From Photobacterium frigidiphilum (GTDB lineage Bacteria; Pseudomonadota; Gammaproteobacteria; Enterobacterales; Vibrionaceae): DNA of 64,000 nt. The DNA is taken from assembly GCF_003025615.1 (NCBI RefSeq), contig NZ_PYMJ01000018.1, forward strand, positions 46,347-110,346, in the 5' to 3' direction. Both the position numbers and the translations under genes were made by a program. Below the pieces are notes generated by a model. The model did no database searches. It was given only the letters and a program-made list of their open reading frames with translations, and was not told the origin of the DNA. How positions within the stretch are numbered: the stretch's first letter is position 1; every line of letters begins with the position of its first letter. This document shows positions 52,480 to 61,443 of this stretch, one piece after another.

Positions 52480-53604
52480 ATGAATAAAAAACTTATTATC
52501 GCAACGCTGGTAAGCGCGAGCCTACTTGCTGGGTGTGGCGATAAAGTCTCGGGACAAAAATCTCCACAAGGTCCTTTAGTTGTTGTAGAGCCCGTTACAG
52601 TTATTGATTATCAGCAAGGTAAGCAATATGTGGGTCGTACAGAAGCACTTGAAGATGTGTTAATTACAGCACAAGTATCTGGGTATTTAAAAGAGCGCTT
52701 TTTCACTGAAGGGCAATTAGTAGAAAAAGGACAATTGTTATTTCAAATTGAACCGGCAGCTTATGAGGCTAAATTGGCGAGTGCACAAGCGGCCATATCT
52801 CAAGCAGAAGCAAATTTAAAAAAAGCAGACCTCGATTTTAAACGTGGTCAAAATCTATTACCAAAAGGCAGTATTAGTGAATCGGAATTTGACCGATTAA
52901 CGGCTGAAAACTTAAGTGCAATTGCCCAATTAAAAGCGGCGAAGGCACAATATCATTCTGCTGAAGTCGACTTATCATATACAAGTATTTCTGCTCCTTT
53001 CAGCGGTCGAATCAGTGATAGTAAAGTAAGTCTTGGTGATTTAGTGTCGCCGTCCTCTGGTGTACTTACTACCTTGGTTAGCTTAAATCCAATGCAAACC
53101 ACATTTAACCTAAGTGAACGTGAACGTCTTGATTTAGGTATTGATTACTTAGATGGCAGTGGCGAAGGCAAGGGTAATGTTGAAGTATTACTTACATTAA
53201 ACAATGGCGAAGAATATGAACACCTAGGTGAAGTCGATTTCATTGGTAACCGTATTGATTTGAATACGGGGACGATTGCAATGCGCGCTAAATTCGATAA
53301 CCCAGATCAACGCTTACTTCCAGGTCAGCATGTACAAGTTTTTTTACGTGAGAAAATTCCAGTTAAAAAAATTGTGATTCCTCGCCGTGCAGTACAAAGT
53401 GATCTAGAAGGTGATTTTGTGATGGTATTAAAAGAAGACAATGTAGCCGAGCGTCGTAACGTGGCTATGGGCCCTCAAACAGTGCAGGGCATCATCATTG
53501 CTGATGGTATTGATGAGACTGATATTGTAATGACAAAAGGCTTACAGCGTGTACGTAACGGTATCACGGTTCGTGTTGAAGAAACTGAAGCGAAGGACAA
53601 ATAA
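52480..53604 (+). CDS. RND efflux periplasmic adaptor lipoprotein
   Basis: A 374-residue membrane fusion protein linking an inner-membrane RND pump to an outer-membrane channel. It has a lipoprotein signal (LLAGCGDK, cysteine at about residue 19), a lipoyl-like segment ([20 protein letters not shown]), a helical hairpin (about 95-150) and a beta-barrel domain ending in [14 protein letters not shown], the pattern of AcrA/MexA. Its stop overlaps the pump start by one base (TAATG), so the two are coupled. No TolC-type gene follows; a chromosomal TolC would complete the pump. Confidence 0.92.
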   Translation: MNKKLIIATLVSASLLAGCGDKVSGQKSPQGPLVVVEPVTVIDYQQGKQYVGRTEALEDVLITAQVSGYLKERFFTEGQLVEKGQLLFQIEPAAYEAKLASAQAAISQAEANLKKADLDFKRGQNLLPKGSISESEFDRLTAENLSAIAQLKAAKAQYHSAEVDLSYTSISAPFSGRISDSKVSLGDLVSPSSGVLTTLVSLNPMQTTFNLSERERLDLGIDYLDGSGEGKGNVEVLLTLNNGEEYEHLGEVDFIGNRIDLNTGTIAMRAKFDNPDQRLLPGQHVQVFLREKIPVKKIVIPRRAVQSDLEGDFVMVLKEDNVAERRNVAMGPQTVQGIIIADGIDETDIVMTKGLQRVRNGITVRVEETEAKDK

Positions 53605-56600
53605 TGCTAAGTCGCTTTTTTATCCAACGTCCAAAGTTTGCGTTGGTTATATCTATTATTCTAACGCTTGCTGGGGCAATTGCTGCCTTAAGTCTGCCTG
53701 TGGCGGAATACCCGAAAATTAGTCCACCTTCAGTTGGTGTGACTGCTTATTACTCAGGTGCAAGTGCTGAGGTTGTTGAAGAAGCTATTGCAGATCCGAT
53801 TGAAGCATCGGTGAATGGCGTAGAAAACATGATTTACATGTCTTCTAAAAGTGCCAACGATGGTTCATACAGCCTGAATGTGACTTTTGATATTGGTACT
53901 GACCCAGATATGGCTCAGGTTAACGTCCAAAACCGTATTTCCCAAATCGAATCTAAGCTTCCGGCTGAAGTTCGAATGGTGGGTGTAACGGTTAAGAAGC
54001 GTTCTCCTGATTTATTGATGGTGCTGAACTTCTATTCACCTGATGGTAAGTATGACGACCAATTCTTGGTTAACTACATCAACTTAAATGTAAAAGATCA
54101 GCTTGCTCGTGTGAAAGGGATCAGTGAGGTTAACGTTCTGGGTGGTGGCGAATATGCGATGCGTGTTTGGCTTGATCCTGAAAAAATGGCTAACCTTGGT
54201 CTTACAACATCTGATGTGAATGCGGCTCTTGCTGAACAAAACGTTCAGGTTGCTGCGGGTCAGGTGGGTGCCCCTCCATACAATAATGCACAAGAAGTTC
54301 AGTTTAACCTTGTAACAAAAGGACGCTTGAAGACAGTTGAAGAATTCGAAGATGTTGTGCTTCGTGCTAACAATGATGGTTCGATTGTATTCTTAAAAGA
54401 CGTTGCACGTGTAGAGCTAGGTAAGAAATTCTACACCGGTAATGGCATGTTCCGTGGTCAACCTGCTGCCATTGTTACGTTAAATCTACAGTCTGATGCA
54501 AACGCATTGGAAAGTGGTGATGCGGTAATGAGTTTACTGGATGGGATGAAGAAAGATTTCCCTGAAGGTATGGCATACGAAACAAGTTACGACACAACCT
54601 TGTTTGTTGCTGAATCGATTAAAGGGGTAGTTGTTACTCTGATTCAAGCCATTATATTGGTTATTGCTGTTACGTATATGTTCTTAGGTAGCATACGCTC
54701 GACATTAATCCCTGTCGTGGCCATACCTGTATCGCTGATTGGTACGTTTGCCATTATGCTCGCTGCTGGGTTTACGATAAATACCGTAACGCTATTTGGC
54801 TTAATCCTTGCCATTGGTATTGTGGTCGATGATGCCATCTTGGTTATCGAGAATGTTGATACCAACATGGCGCGAGACCCAAGCCTGTCACCTCGGCAAG
54901 CAACCTTGATTGCAATGAAAGAAGTAACAGGTCCGATAATTACCTCCACAATGGTTCTGTTGGCTGTATTCATACCGGTCGCAATGCTTCCTGGTATTAC
55001 CGGTATTATGTACCGTCAGTTTGCATTAACCATTTGTATTTCTGTTGTAATTTCATCTATTAACGCATTAACGCTTTCACCTGCTCTATGTTCTTTAGTG
55101 CTAAAACAAGGTGATGGTAATAAGTCGCGTTGGTTTAAAACGTTCAACAAAGGTCTTGATAAAGTTACATTGAAATATGGTTCGATTGCAGGCTACCTCG
55201 TTCGTAAATCTGTACTGTTAGTCACATTCTTTATTTTGGCGGTGGGGGCGGTAACCTACCTATCTAAGACGACATCAACTGCGTTTGTTCCAACAGAAGA
55301 TAAAGGCATTTTACTTGTTAACGTTCAGCTGCCAGATTCAGCCTCGTTATCACGCACTGAAGAAACAACCATCAAGCTTCAAGATATTCTTGCAGAAGAG
55401 CCTGGCATTGAAGGTATTACTGTTGCAAATGGTTATGCGTTCTTAACGGGGGCTGCTGCATCAAATGGTGCATCACTGTTTATTAAGTTAAAAGAATGGG
55501 GCGTACGAAATGAAATGGAAGGTGATCATTCATCATTTGCTATTTCAAATCGTATTAATGCGCGTTCTGCGACTGAGTTACCTGAAGCGATAGTATTTGC
55601 GATGGGAGCACCAGCAGTACCAGGAATGGGTGCCGCTTCAGGTTTTGAATTCGTTCTTGAAGATACTTTAGGTCGAAGCCGTACCGATTTGGCGAATGTT
55701 ATGGACGAGATGATTCAGAAAGCCAATGCGCAGCCTGAAATTCAATTCACCTTTAGTACATTCCGTGCCAATGTTCCTCACTTCTATGTTGATATAGACC
55801 GTGTGAAAGCGAAGCAACTAGGCATACCACTAACCGATATTTTCCAGACGCTACAGGGTAACTTAGGTTCCATGTATGTGAATGACTTTACTTTATACGG
55901 TAAAAACTTTCGTGTAACAGTACAGGCAGACAGCGCATATCGAGATAATCTAGATGCACTTGAGCGTTTTCACGTACGTTCAGCCTCTGGCGATATGATT
56001 CCATTGAGTACATTGACCTCTATTGAGCAAGTATTCGAACCGGATGTGGCATGGCGTTATAACATGTATCGATCGGCAGTCATTCAAGGTAGCCCTGCAG
56101 CGGGTTATTCTAGTGGCGATGCGATTGCTGCAATGGAACGTGTAGCAGCTGAAGTGTTACCGCAAGGCTATCAGTATGAATGGACTGGTATGGCTTACCA
56201 AGAAGTGAAAGCGGGTAACCAAGCGATCTATGCATTTGCACTGGCTCTAATCTTTATTTACTTGTTCATGGTTGCTCAGTACGAAAGCTGGAGTATACCT
56301 CTTGCTATCATTCTGGTTGTTCCTGTTGCGACACTGGGGTCATTCTTGGCTCTTGCTATAACGGGCACACCGCTGAACTTGTATGCTCAAATTGGTTTGG
56401 TTCTCTTGATAGCCTTGGCCGCGAAGAATGCGATATTGATTGTTGAATTCGCCAAGATTGAACGAGAAGAAAACGAGCTGGATATCGGGAAGGCTGCGGT
56501 ACGTGGTGGTAAATTACGTTTCCGTGCGGTGAATATGACATCGTGGTCATTTATCTTGGGTATTTTGCCATTAATATTTGCATCTGGTGCGGGCCATATT

Positions 56601-56759
56601 AGTCAGAACTCGTTAGGTATTTCCCTAACAGGTGGTCTACTTTGTGTGTTACTTGCAGGTACCTTCTTGATTCCAGGCTTCTTTGCTCTGGTTCAGAAAC
56701 GTCGTGAGAAATTCCATGGTGGTTCAACGAAGCTTATTGCACTAGAAGATGAAAAATAG
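53604..56759 (+). CDS. RND multidrug efflux permease, AcrB type (HAE1)
   Basis: A 1051-residue proton-driven inner-membrane pump. Twelve helices and two large periplasmic loops are arranged as in AcrB; the N-terminus [20 protein letters not shown] and the proton-relay helix 4 segment [15 protein letters not shown] (the two adjacent aspartates) are clear, as are GFEFVLEDT in the second loop and [15 protein letters not shown] in helix 10 with its lysine. It is cotranscribed with the adaptor. Typical clients are dyes, detergents, bile salts and antibiotics; the actual range cannot be read. Confidence 0.95.
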   Translation: MLSRFFIQRPKFALVISIILTLAGAIAALSLPVAEYPKISPPSVGVTAYYSGASAEVVEEAIADPIEASVNGVENMIYMSSKSANDGSYSLNVTFDIGTDPDMAQVNVQNRISQIESKLPAEVRMVGVTVKKRSPDLLMVLNFYSPDGKYDDQFLVNYINLNVKDQLARVKGISEVNVLGGGEYAMRVWLDPEKMANLGLTTSDVNAALAEQNVQVAAGQVGAPPYNNAQEVQFNLVTKGRLKTVEEFEDVVLRANNDGSIVFLKDVARVELGKKFYTGNGMFRGQPAAIVTLNLQSDANALESGDAVMSLLDGMKKDFPEGMAYETSYDTTLFVAESIKGVVVTLIQAIILVIAVTYMFLGSIRSTLIPVVAIPVSLIGTFAIMLAAGFTINTVTLFGLILAIGIVVDDAILVIENVDTNMARDPSLSPRQATLIAMKEVTGPIITSTMVLLAVFIPVAMLPGITGIMYRQFALTICISVVISSINALTLSPALCSLVLKQGDGNKSRWFKTFNKGLDKVTLKYGSIAGYLVRKSVLLVTFFILAVGAVTYLSKTTSTAFVPTEDKGILLVNVQLPDSASLSRTEETTIKLQDILAEEPGIEGITVANGYAFLTGAAASNGASLFIKLKEWGVRNEMEGDHSSFAISNRINARSATELPEAIVFAMGAPAVPGMGAASGFEFVLEDTLGRSRTDLANVMDEMIQKANAQPEIQFTFSTFRANVPHFYVDIDRVKAKQLGIPLTDIFQTLQGNLGSMYVNDFTLYGKNFRVTVQADSAYRDNLDALERFHVRSASGDMIPLSTLTSIEQVFEPDVAWRYNMYRSAVIQGSPAAGYSSGDAIAAMERVAAEVLPQGYQYEWTGMAYQEVKAGNQAIYAFALALIFIYLFMVAQYESWSIPLAIILVVPVATLGSFLALAITGTPLNLYAQIGLVLLIALAAKNAILIVEFAKIEREENELDIGKAAVRGGKLRFRAVNMTSWSFILGILPLIFASGAGHISQNSLGISLTGGLLCVLLAGTFLIPGFFALVQKRREKFHGGSTKLIALEDEK

Positions 56760-56771
56760 TCGTTAAATATC

Positions 56772-56799
56772 TATAGAGCCGTTTAGTTCTGGCTCTATA
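56772..56799 (+). terminator. First hairpin after the RND operon
   Basis: TATAGAGCC and GGCTCTATA are perfect arms around a ten-base loop, about 12 bases past the stop. It lacks a T run and probably acts with the terminator at 56810. Confidence 0.65.
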
Positions 56800-56809
56800 A
56801 ACAAAAGAC

Positions 56810-56858
56810 AAAAAGGGTTCCACTTTTACGTTAACTGTAAAAGTTGGAACCCTTTTTT
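56810..56858. terminator. Bidirectional terminator between RND and protease genes
   Basis: AAAAAGGGTTCCACTTTTAC pairs with GTAAAAGTTGGAACCCTTTT (one mismatch) around GTTAACT, with A and T runs on the two sides. Confidence 0.92.
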
Positions 56859-56920
56859 AATGTTTAGTGTTCAACGTATTTATTTTTGATAGCCAGCACG
56901 TCAATTTTTGATGAGTTTTT

Positions 56921-58015
56921 TTACTTTTGATGAATACCTTTACGACGCATTAAACCAATAGCTGCTAAGCCAAACAAGCCAAACAATGGAACTGAACCGC
57001 CCGATGAGCCTGAATCTGCAGGTTGGGTTTTAGCGCTAGGCCTATCAGCAACAACAATAAATGGGTCTTTTGTAATGGTTGGTGCGGCTACTGCGTTAAG
57101 TGAAAAACTGTTATCACCTTCAGTTGCATGGATTGTGTCTTCAATCCAATCTCTATAGTGTGAAACTTGCGTGAATTGGCCATGTAATTGATAGTATGGG
57201 TTATTTTGATTGTCATTTTTTATCTTACAATCAGCACCGTTACTGGTGATACCAATAAGGCGTATTCCCTTGTCTGTATCTGCGATGTTCAATGGGTTTT
57301 GCCAAATTAAAGGGCCACCAGAATCGCCAGCACAAACATCTTTTACTAAATCAGCAATATTGGAATCAGCACAAACAAAATAAGCGTTGTTATCAATTGT
57401 GTTATTGCATTGATCGTCTGGAATACCCGCCAGTTTGACTACCTGTAAGTAAGAAGGAAAGGTGTATTTGGTTACGGTATCTCCCCAGCCAGATGCAATT
57501 AGATTGGCTTTTGAATCGGAGCCCTGTACCCATGTACTTTTAAAATCGGCATCAGCAGCTTTCTGTTCTTCTTCTGCTGTGGCGATTTTAATGGGCTGTG
57601 CAACATTCAACATGCTCTCTTCAACTTGGAACAGGGCAATATCATTTTCGAATGTTGTACTGTTGTATGCTGAATGATGAATACGCTTGATAACAGTGAA
57701 CTTATACTTAGCATCAAGCTTCGAAAAATCACCTTGAGGGATATAAGATACGCCAGCAATAACCATATTGCCTAATTTTGATACATCATTACAGTGTGCG
57801 GCAGTGACAACCCAGTGTGCAGCAATAACAACGGCTCCGCATCCTGTTAGATCTGAAGTGGTTTGTTTTATTGCGGCTTGCCACGGTAATAACAAGTTAT
57901 CGTAATCGGTAGCATTAGTACCATTAATCGCTTTGGCTTGAGGGGTTGCACTGAAAGCCAATTGTGGCGCTAATGCAAATGAAATAAGTGCTGCTATAGC
58001 GGTGGTTTTATACAT
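56921..58015 (-). CDS. Trypsin-like serine protease with GlyGly-CTERM anchor
   Basis: A 364-residue secreted protease with a signal peptide (about 1-22, ending AFS), a chymotrypsin-fold domain whose triad is His in TAAHCND, Asp in ENDIALFQV and Ser in CAGDSGGPL, and a C-terminal tail: Gly/Ser stretch, hydrophobic helix (FGLFGLAAIGL) and MRRKG. That tail is the GlyGly-CTERM signal that rhombosortase cleaves for type II secretion, as in the Vibrio cholerae VesB proteases. No rhombosortase gene is nearby. An in-frame GTG four codons upstream is the alternative start. Confidence 0.92.
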   Translation of the reverse strand: MYKTTAIAALISFALAPQLAFSATPQAKAINGTNATDYDNLLLPWQAAIKQTTSDLTGCGAVVIAAHWVVTAAHCNDVSKLGNMVIAGVSYIPQGDFSKLDAKYKFTVIKRIHHSAYNSTTFENDIALFQVEESMLNVAQPIKIATAEEEQKAADADFKSTWVQGSDSKANLIASGWGDTVTKYTFPSYLQVVKLAGIPDDQCNNTIDNNAYFVCADSNIADLVKDVCAGDSGGPLIWQNPLNIADTDKGIRLIGITSNGADCKIKNDNQNNPYYQLHGQFTQVSHYRDWIEDTIHATEGDNSFSLNAVAAPTITKDPFIVVADRPSAKTQPADSGSSGGSVPLFGLFGLAAIGLMRRKGIHQK

Positions 58016-58289
58016 CCTGTCATCCACTGAATTTTGTTTTTTAATTTTCGCTAACTATATGATTAGGGTGCTGCTCTGTCTATCTATATTTGCGTAGTGA
58101 ATGGTTCTTGCGAGCAATTTGTCATTGTTTGCATGGTGTTCTGTTTGTATTTTTAGTTTATACATCGTCGATTGTAAAGCTTAATTAAAAATGTTGAGCT
58201 AGAACAAGTTATTCATCTCATTCGAGTGATTCAAAAGGGTAAGAGCGTTACTATCTAGAGGTATCTCTTTAAACCATATTAGGGTAACT

Positions 58290-59114
58290 ATGACGTTCAA
58301 AAATGTAATTGGTTTTGGTGTGGCGGGTAACTTTGCTGGTCATCTTGAACAAGCAGGTGAAGCGACAGATTTTCTTGCTGTGGAAGTAAAAGAAGCGATT
58401 CAACCTAAAGCCATTTTTCCTTTTTATGTGCCTTCAGACAAAGCAGGGTTTTTATCAACATACCCTCTATCTCACGATACAATTGTTCCACCTAATGATG
58501 CCGATAACCTTCAGATCGAACCTGAAGTCGCGTTACTTTGCGATATCGAATATCAAGATAATCGTGTAGTTTCTTTAACACCGCGTAAATTTGCAGCATA
58601 TAACGATTGCTCAATACGAAAGCCTAATGCAAAAAAAATAAGTGAAAAGAAAAACTGGGGCGAGCACACGAAGGGTGTCGCTAGCACAATGTTTGATATT
58701 GATTCACTTGCAGAAGGCGGCGTGTTAGATAGTTACCGGATTGCCAGTTTTCATAAGCGCGGTGATCTTGTTTCTCGCTATGGTGAAGACAGCCCAGTAG
58801 TGGGTTACAGCTACTTTCATGAAAAGCTATTAACTTGGATTGTTGATCGTATGAACAATCAGCAAGACGTTGGTCCAACAGAAGATATAGCAATGCATTT
58901 AGCTAATGCTGATTATCCGGCTCAAGCGTTAATCAGTATAGGCGCAACCCGTTATACCGAGTTTGGTGAAACAACGTTTTTGCAGTCTGGTGATACGAGC
59001 ATTGTTGTTGTTTACGATGGTAGCAAATATAGCCAAGACGAAATTACGGCAATGGCAGCAACAGATGAATTTTCAGCAGAAGGTTTATCAGCACTAGTCC
59101 AGCATATAGCTTAA
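58290..59114 (+). CDS. DUF5718 family protein
   Basis: A 274-residue cytoplasmic protein matching DUF5718, seen in Vibrionaceae and other marine gammaproteobacteria. The segment LQIEPEVALLCDIEYQDN and the later GEHTKGVASTMFDI have the look of a fumarylacetoacetate-hydrolase-like metal site (paired acidic residues), but neither enzyme activity nor substrate is established. A terminator follows at 59163. Unknown role. Confidence 0.78.
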   Translation: MTFKNVIGFGVAGNFAGHLEQAGEATDFLAVEVKEAIQPKAIFPFYVPSDKAGFLSTYPLSHDTIVPPNDADNLQIEPEVALLCDIEYQDNRVVSLTPRKFAAYNDCSIRKPNAKKISEKKNWGEHTKGVASTMFDIDSLAEGGVLDSYRIASFHKRGDLVSRYGEDSPVVGYSYFHEKLLTWIVDRMNNQQDVGPTEDIAMHLANADYPAQALISIGATRYTEFGETTFLQSGDTSIVVVYDGSKYSQDEITAMAATDEFSAEGLSALVQHIA

Positions 59115-59162
59115 ACGCTTTTGTAATACAGTTGTATAGAAGTGTAGATTTACAGAATATTA

Positions 59163-59185
59163 AGCCTGATTCGTCAGGCTTTTTT
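59163..59185 (+). terminator. Intrinsic terminator after the DUF5718 gene
   Basis: AGCCTGA and TCAGGCT pair around TTCG, followed by TTTTT. Confidence 0.92.
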
Positions 59186-59216
59186 AATGAATGCAGTATG
59201 GTTGTTTAAATTAAAT

Positions 59217-59810
59217 ATGAGTAATTCTGAACAAGAATATCAAGACAAAACACAGCTGCTTCTACTTTCAGACACGTTAAGAATGGAATGTTTACGTGCA
59301 GTTAGAAGTTTGAATTTACCTGATTGTTTTCTAGGGGCTGGTTTTTTGCGTAATGCTATTTGGGATTGTTTGCATAATAAAGCCGAGATGACATCACTAA
59401 ACGATATTGATGTTGTGTATTTCGATACAGAAGATATTTCATGTAAAACAGAACAAGAATTAACAGCGAAACTTAAAGTACTGGTTCCATCTATGAACTG
59501 GGAAGTGCGAAATCAAGCACGAATGCACGTTAAACATAATGACCAACCTTATTGTAATACAACGGATGCAATTTCGCGTTGGATAGAAATTCCTACTTGT
59601 GTGGGCGTTAAGCTTGATGAGGGAGAACTACTCGTTTTTACAGCCCCATTTGGTTTGACGCACAACTGGGGTTTTAATGTGGGAATTAACCCTAAGAGGC
59701 CGATGCCTGATATTTTTTATCGGCGTATAGAAGAAAAAAATTGGCTGCGTATTTGGCCGTTACTCAATATTATACCGACAGATAAAGAGTGTAATATTCA
59801 TAGCTGTTAA
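59217..59810 (+). CDS. Nucleotidyltransferase-fold protein (DUF925-like)
   Basis: A protein of about 197 residues with the nucleotidyltransferase outline of GAGFLRNAIWDCLH followed by LNDIDVVYFDT, in which the Asp-x-Asp-like pair IDVVYFD would bind metal. Closest to DUF925 (YfbR-unrelated) predicted nucleotidyltransferases, whose substrates are unknown. The earlier ATG at 59187 lies at the end of the preceding terminator, so MSNSEQE at 59217 is preferred; no clear Shine-Dalgarno precedes either. Could be a lone enzyme acting on a small molecule. Confidence 0.78.
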   Translation: MSNSEQEYQDKTQLLLLSDTLRMECLRAVRSLNLPDCFLGAGFLRNAIWDCLHNKAEMTSLNDIDVVYFDTEDISCKTEQELTAKLKVLVPSMNWEVRNQARMHVKHNDQPYCNTTDAISRWIEIPTCVGVKLDEGELLVFTAPFGLTHNWGFNVGINPKRPMPDIFYRRIEEKNWLRIWPLLNIIPTDKECNIHSC

Positions 59811-59824
59811 GGTTGCTTCTGGTA

Positions 59825-59860
59825 GAAAAAGGCTAAGCAAATAGTCTTTGCTTAGCCTAA
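59825..59860 (-). terminator. Terminator of the lpxR-like gene
   Basis: GGCTAAGCAAA and TTTGCTTAGCC are perfect 11-base arms around five bases, with TTTTTCT after the stem on the minus strand. A weaker tail on the plus strand may also serve the nucleotidyltransferase gene. Confidence 0.88.
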
Positions 59861-59883
59861 AAAACGGCTATCTGGGGTTTAAG

Positions 59884-60873
59884 TTAGAAGCGCCAGAATA
59901 TTTCGAACGACCCCATAGAGGTGGATGAGCGAATATCTTCTTCAAAATCGGGGGTGCTGGTGGCAAAACTCAAGCTTGTACCCCAGCTAGGTTGGTAATA
60001 TACAAAGCCTAAAACAGCCGTTGCTTGCAGGTTTTCAACATTGGTATCAGGTACATGATCAGGACGATCACCGTCGATCGTTATATCATTGAAACGATAA
60101 CGGCCTTCTATACCTGTAAATACAAAGTAACCTGACGCGCTAGATGAAATAACGCTGACATCAAACAGTTTGCCTGGTGTAAACCCGGTACTACCAAAGT
60201 TTGAATCTAAGCTTTTACCCCAGCGAGCAACGGCACCAACGGCTAGCTCACTCTGAAAATTCCCCACATTGGCACGACCAACACTACTTAAATCATATTG
60301 CTGCATTAACCATGCGTTATTTCGAGTAAGTAGACGGTGTCCTTGATATCCAAGATTGAATACGACTTGGTTTTCGATTTGATTATCCCAACCCATAGGC
60401 TCATCAGAACCTATGATGTTGTGAATAAACTTTTGATTTTCTTCTGCGAAGGAATTGGGCCCGACAGTGCCCAACATAAAGCTGAATTTATCAACCGCAC
60501 TTGCTGAATATTGATAAATACCCGTTTCTAGAAATAACAGCCCAGCATAAGGGCGTTCATTAGGCGGGGGCTCTGTCGCTTCAATATCTTCCGGTGTCCA
60601 CATTTGTTGCCCAAGACGCAGATTCCAGCCTTGGGCGCCAGAACTTAACGGCAAAATAGACGCCATTTGTCGTATAGGGGTCGGTGCACTCATCGCGACG
60701 TTGTTTGTTGCTGCTGAGTTGTATTCAAAGAAAATGCCGTTGCTGTAATTTTGGTCAGTACCTACGATACCGTCATTATCAATCGCAAACGAGAAGCTAC
60801 CCGAATTGTACGCCATCGAAGTTGGTGAAAAGAGTGTTGAGATAGCAACAATACCGAGAGAAAAGTGATTCAT
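59884..60873 (-). CDS. LpxR-family lipid A 3'-O-deacylase
   Basis: A 329-residue outer-membrane enzyme predicted to remove the 3'-acyloxyacyl group from lipid A. After a signal peptide (about 1-21) it has the family segment AIDNDGIVGTDQNYSNGIFF with the Asn-Asp pair, and QKFIHNIIG where Gln and His sit four residues apart as in Salmonella LpxR (Gln118, His122); the conserved Thr of that protein (Thr34) appears to be Ser here (NYSNG). Ends in a WRF-type barrel signal (FWRF). Remodels the outer surface, often in response to divalent cations or host defence. Confidence 0.9.
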   Translation of the reverse strand: MNHFSLGIVAISTLFSPTSMAYNSGSFSFAIDNDGIVGTDQNYSNGIFFEYNSAATNNVAMSAPTPIRQMASILPLSSGAQGWNLRLGQQMWTPEDIEATEPPPNERPYAGLLFLETGIYQYSASAVDKFSFMLGTVGPNSFAEENQKFIHNIIGSDEPMGWDNQIENQVVFNLGYQGHRLLTRNNAWLMQQYDLSSVGRANVGNFQSELAVGAVARWGKSLDSNFGSTGFTPGKLFDVSVISSSASGYFVFTGIEGRYRFNDITIDGDRPDHVPDTNVENLQATAVLGFVYYQPSWGTSLSFATSTPDFEEDIRSSTSMGSFEIFWRF

Positions 60874-61443
60874 TTACAATCCTTTGTAGCAGGGAAAACA
60901 TAACTAAAAATGCAGTGTTTAGTTTTCATACAAGAATGAGTATGTTACTTAATATTATCAACATTTTACCGAACACACGCTAACGGTAGCTAGCCTTATT
61001 AGTAGAGCGGTTTACAAAAATTTGAGGTTGTGCATTATAGTGTGAAAAATGTGCAAACACTGAACATTAATTGTAAGGAATTATATAAGGTAGCAGTGAG
61101 TTAAAGTACATAACAGATAAGGATATGTGTCGCGAAGCCGACACCTATCCGAAGTGTTGAACAAGCCCGAGCTACCTTATATAAGGAAATATTATTTCGG
61201 TCGAAATACGCCAAGACAGCGCATTAAATGGTGACAGCAAGGGCGCAAGTAATTCGCTTTTCGGCTAACGGGTTTATCATTGGCTATTGCAATGACCCGT
61301 GAAGCTTGTTACTCCATTTTAAATGTGATTCTACAACTGTTAGTTTTTAATCGGTTCGTAGTCGGTATCGTACTCTCTTGTTGTTCGGCTCGTTCACCCA
61401 GATATGTACGACTCAGTTCGGATTGGGTACTGGTTGATTGGGT
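60874..61443. other. Long intergenic region with an inverted-repeat element
   Basis: This 570-base stretch separates lpxR from the P-type ATPase gene. It contains the 104-bp inverted-repeat element at 61081-61184. No reading frame with a credible start was accepted; the reading frame at 61280-61537 has no ribosome-binding site or recognisable content. Confidence 0.55.
61081..61184. repeat. Inverted-repeat element, 104 bp
   Basis: TTATATAAGGTAGC at the left and GCTACCTTATATAA at the right are perfect 14-base complements. Inside, GGATATGTGTCG and CGACACCTATCC form a second stem. It may be a small non-autonomous element or a long hairpin; I know of no named family. Confidence 0.62.
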
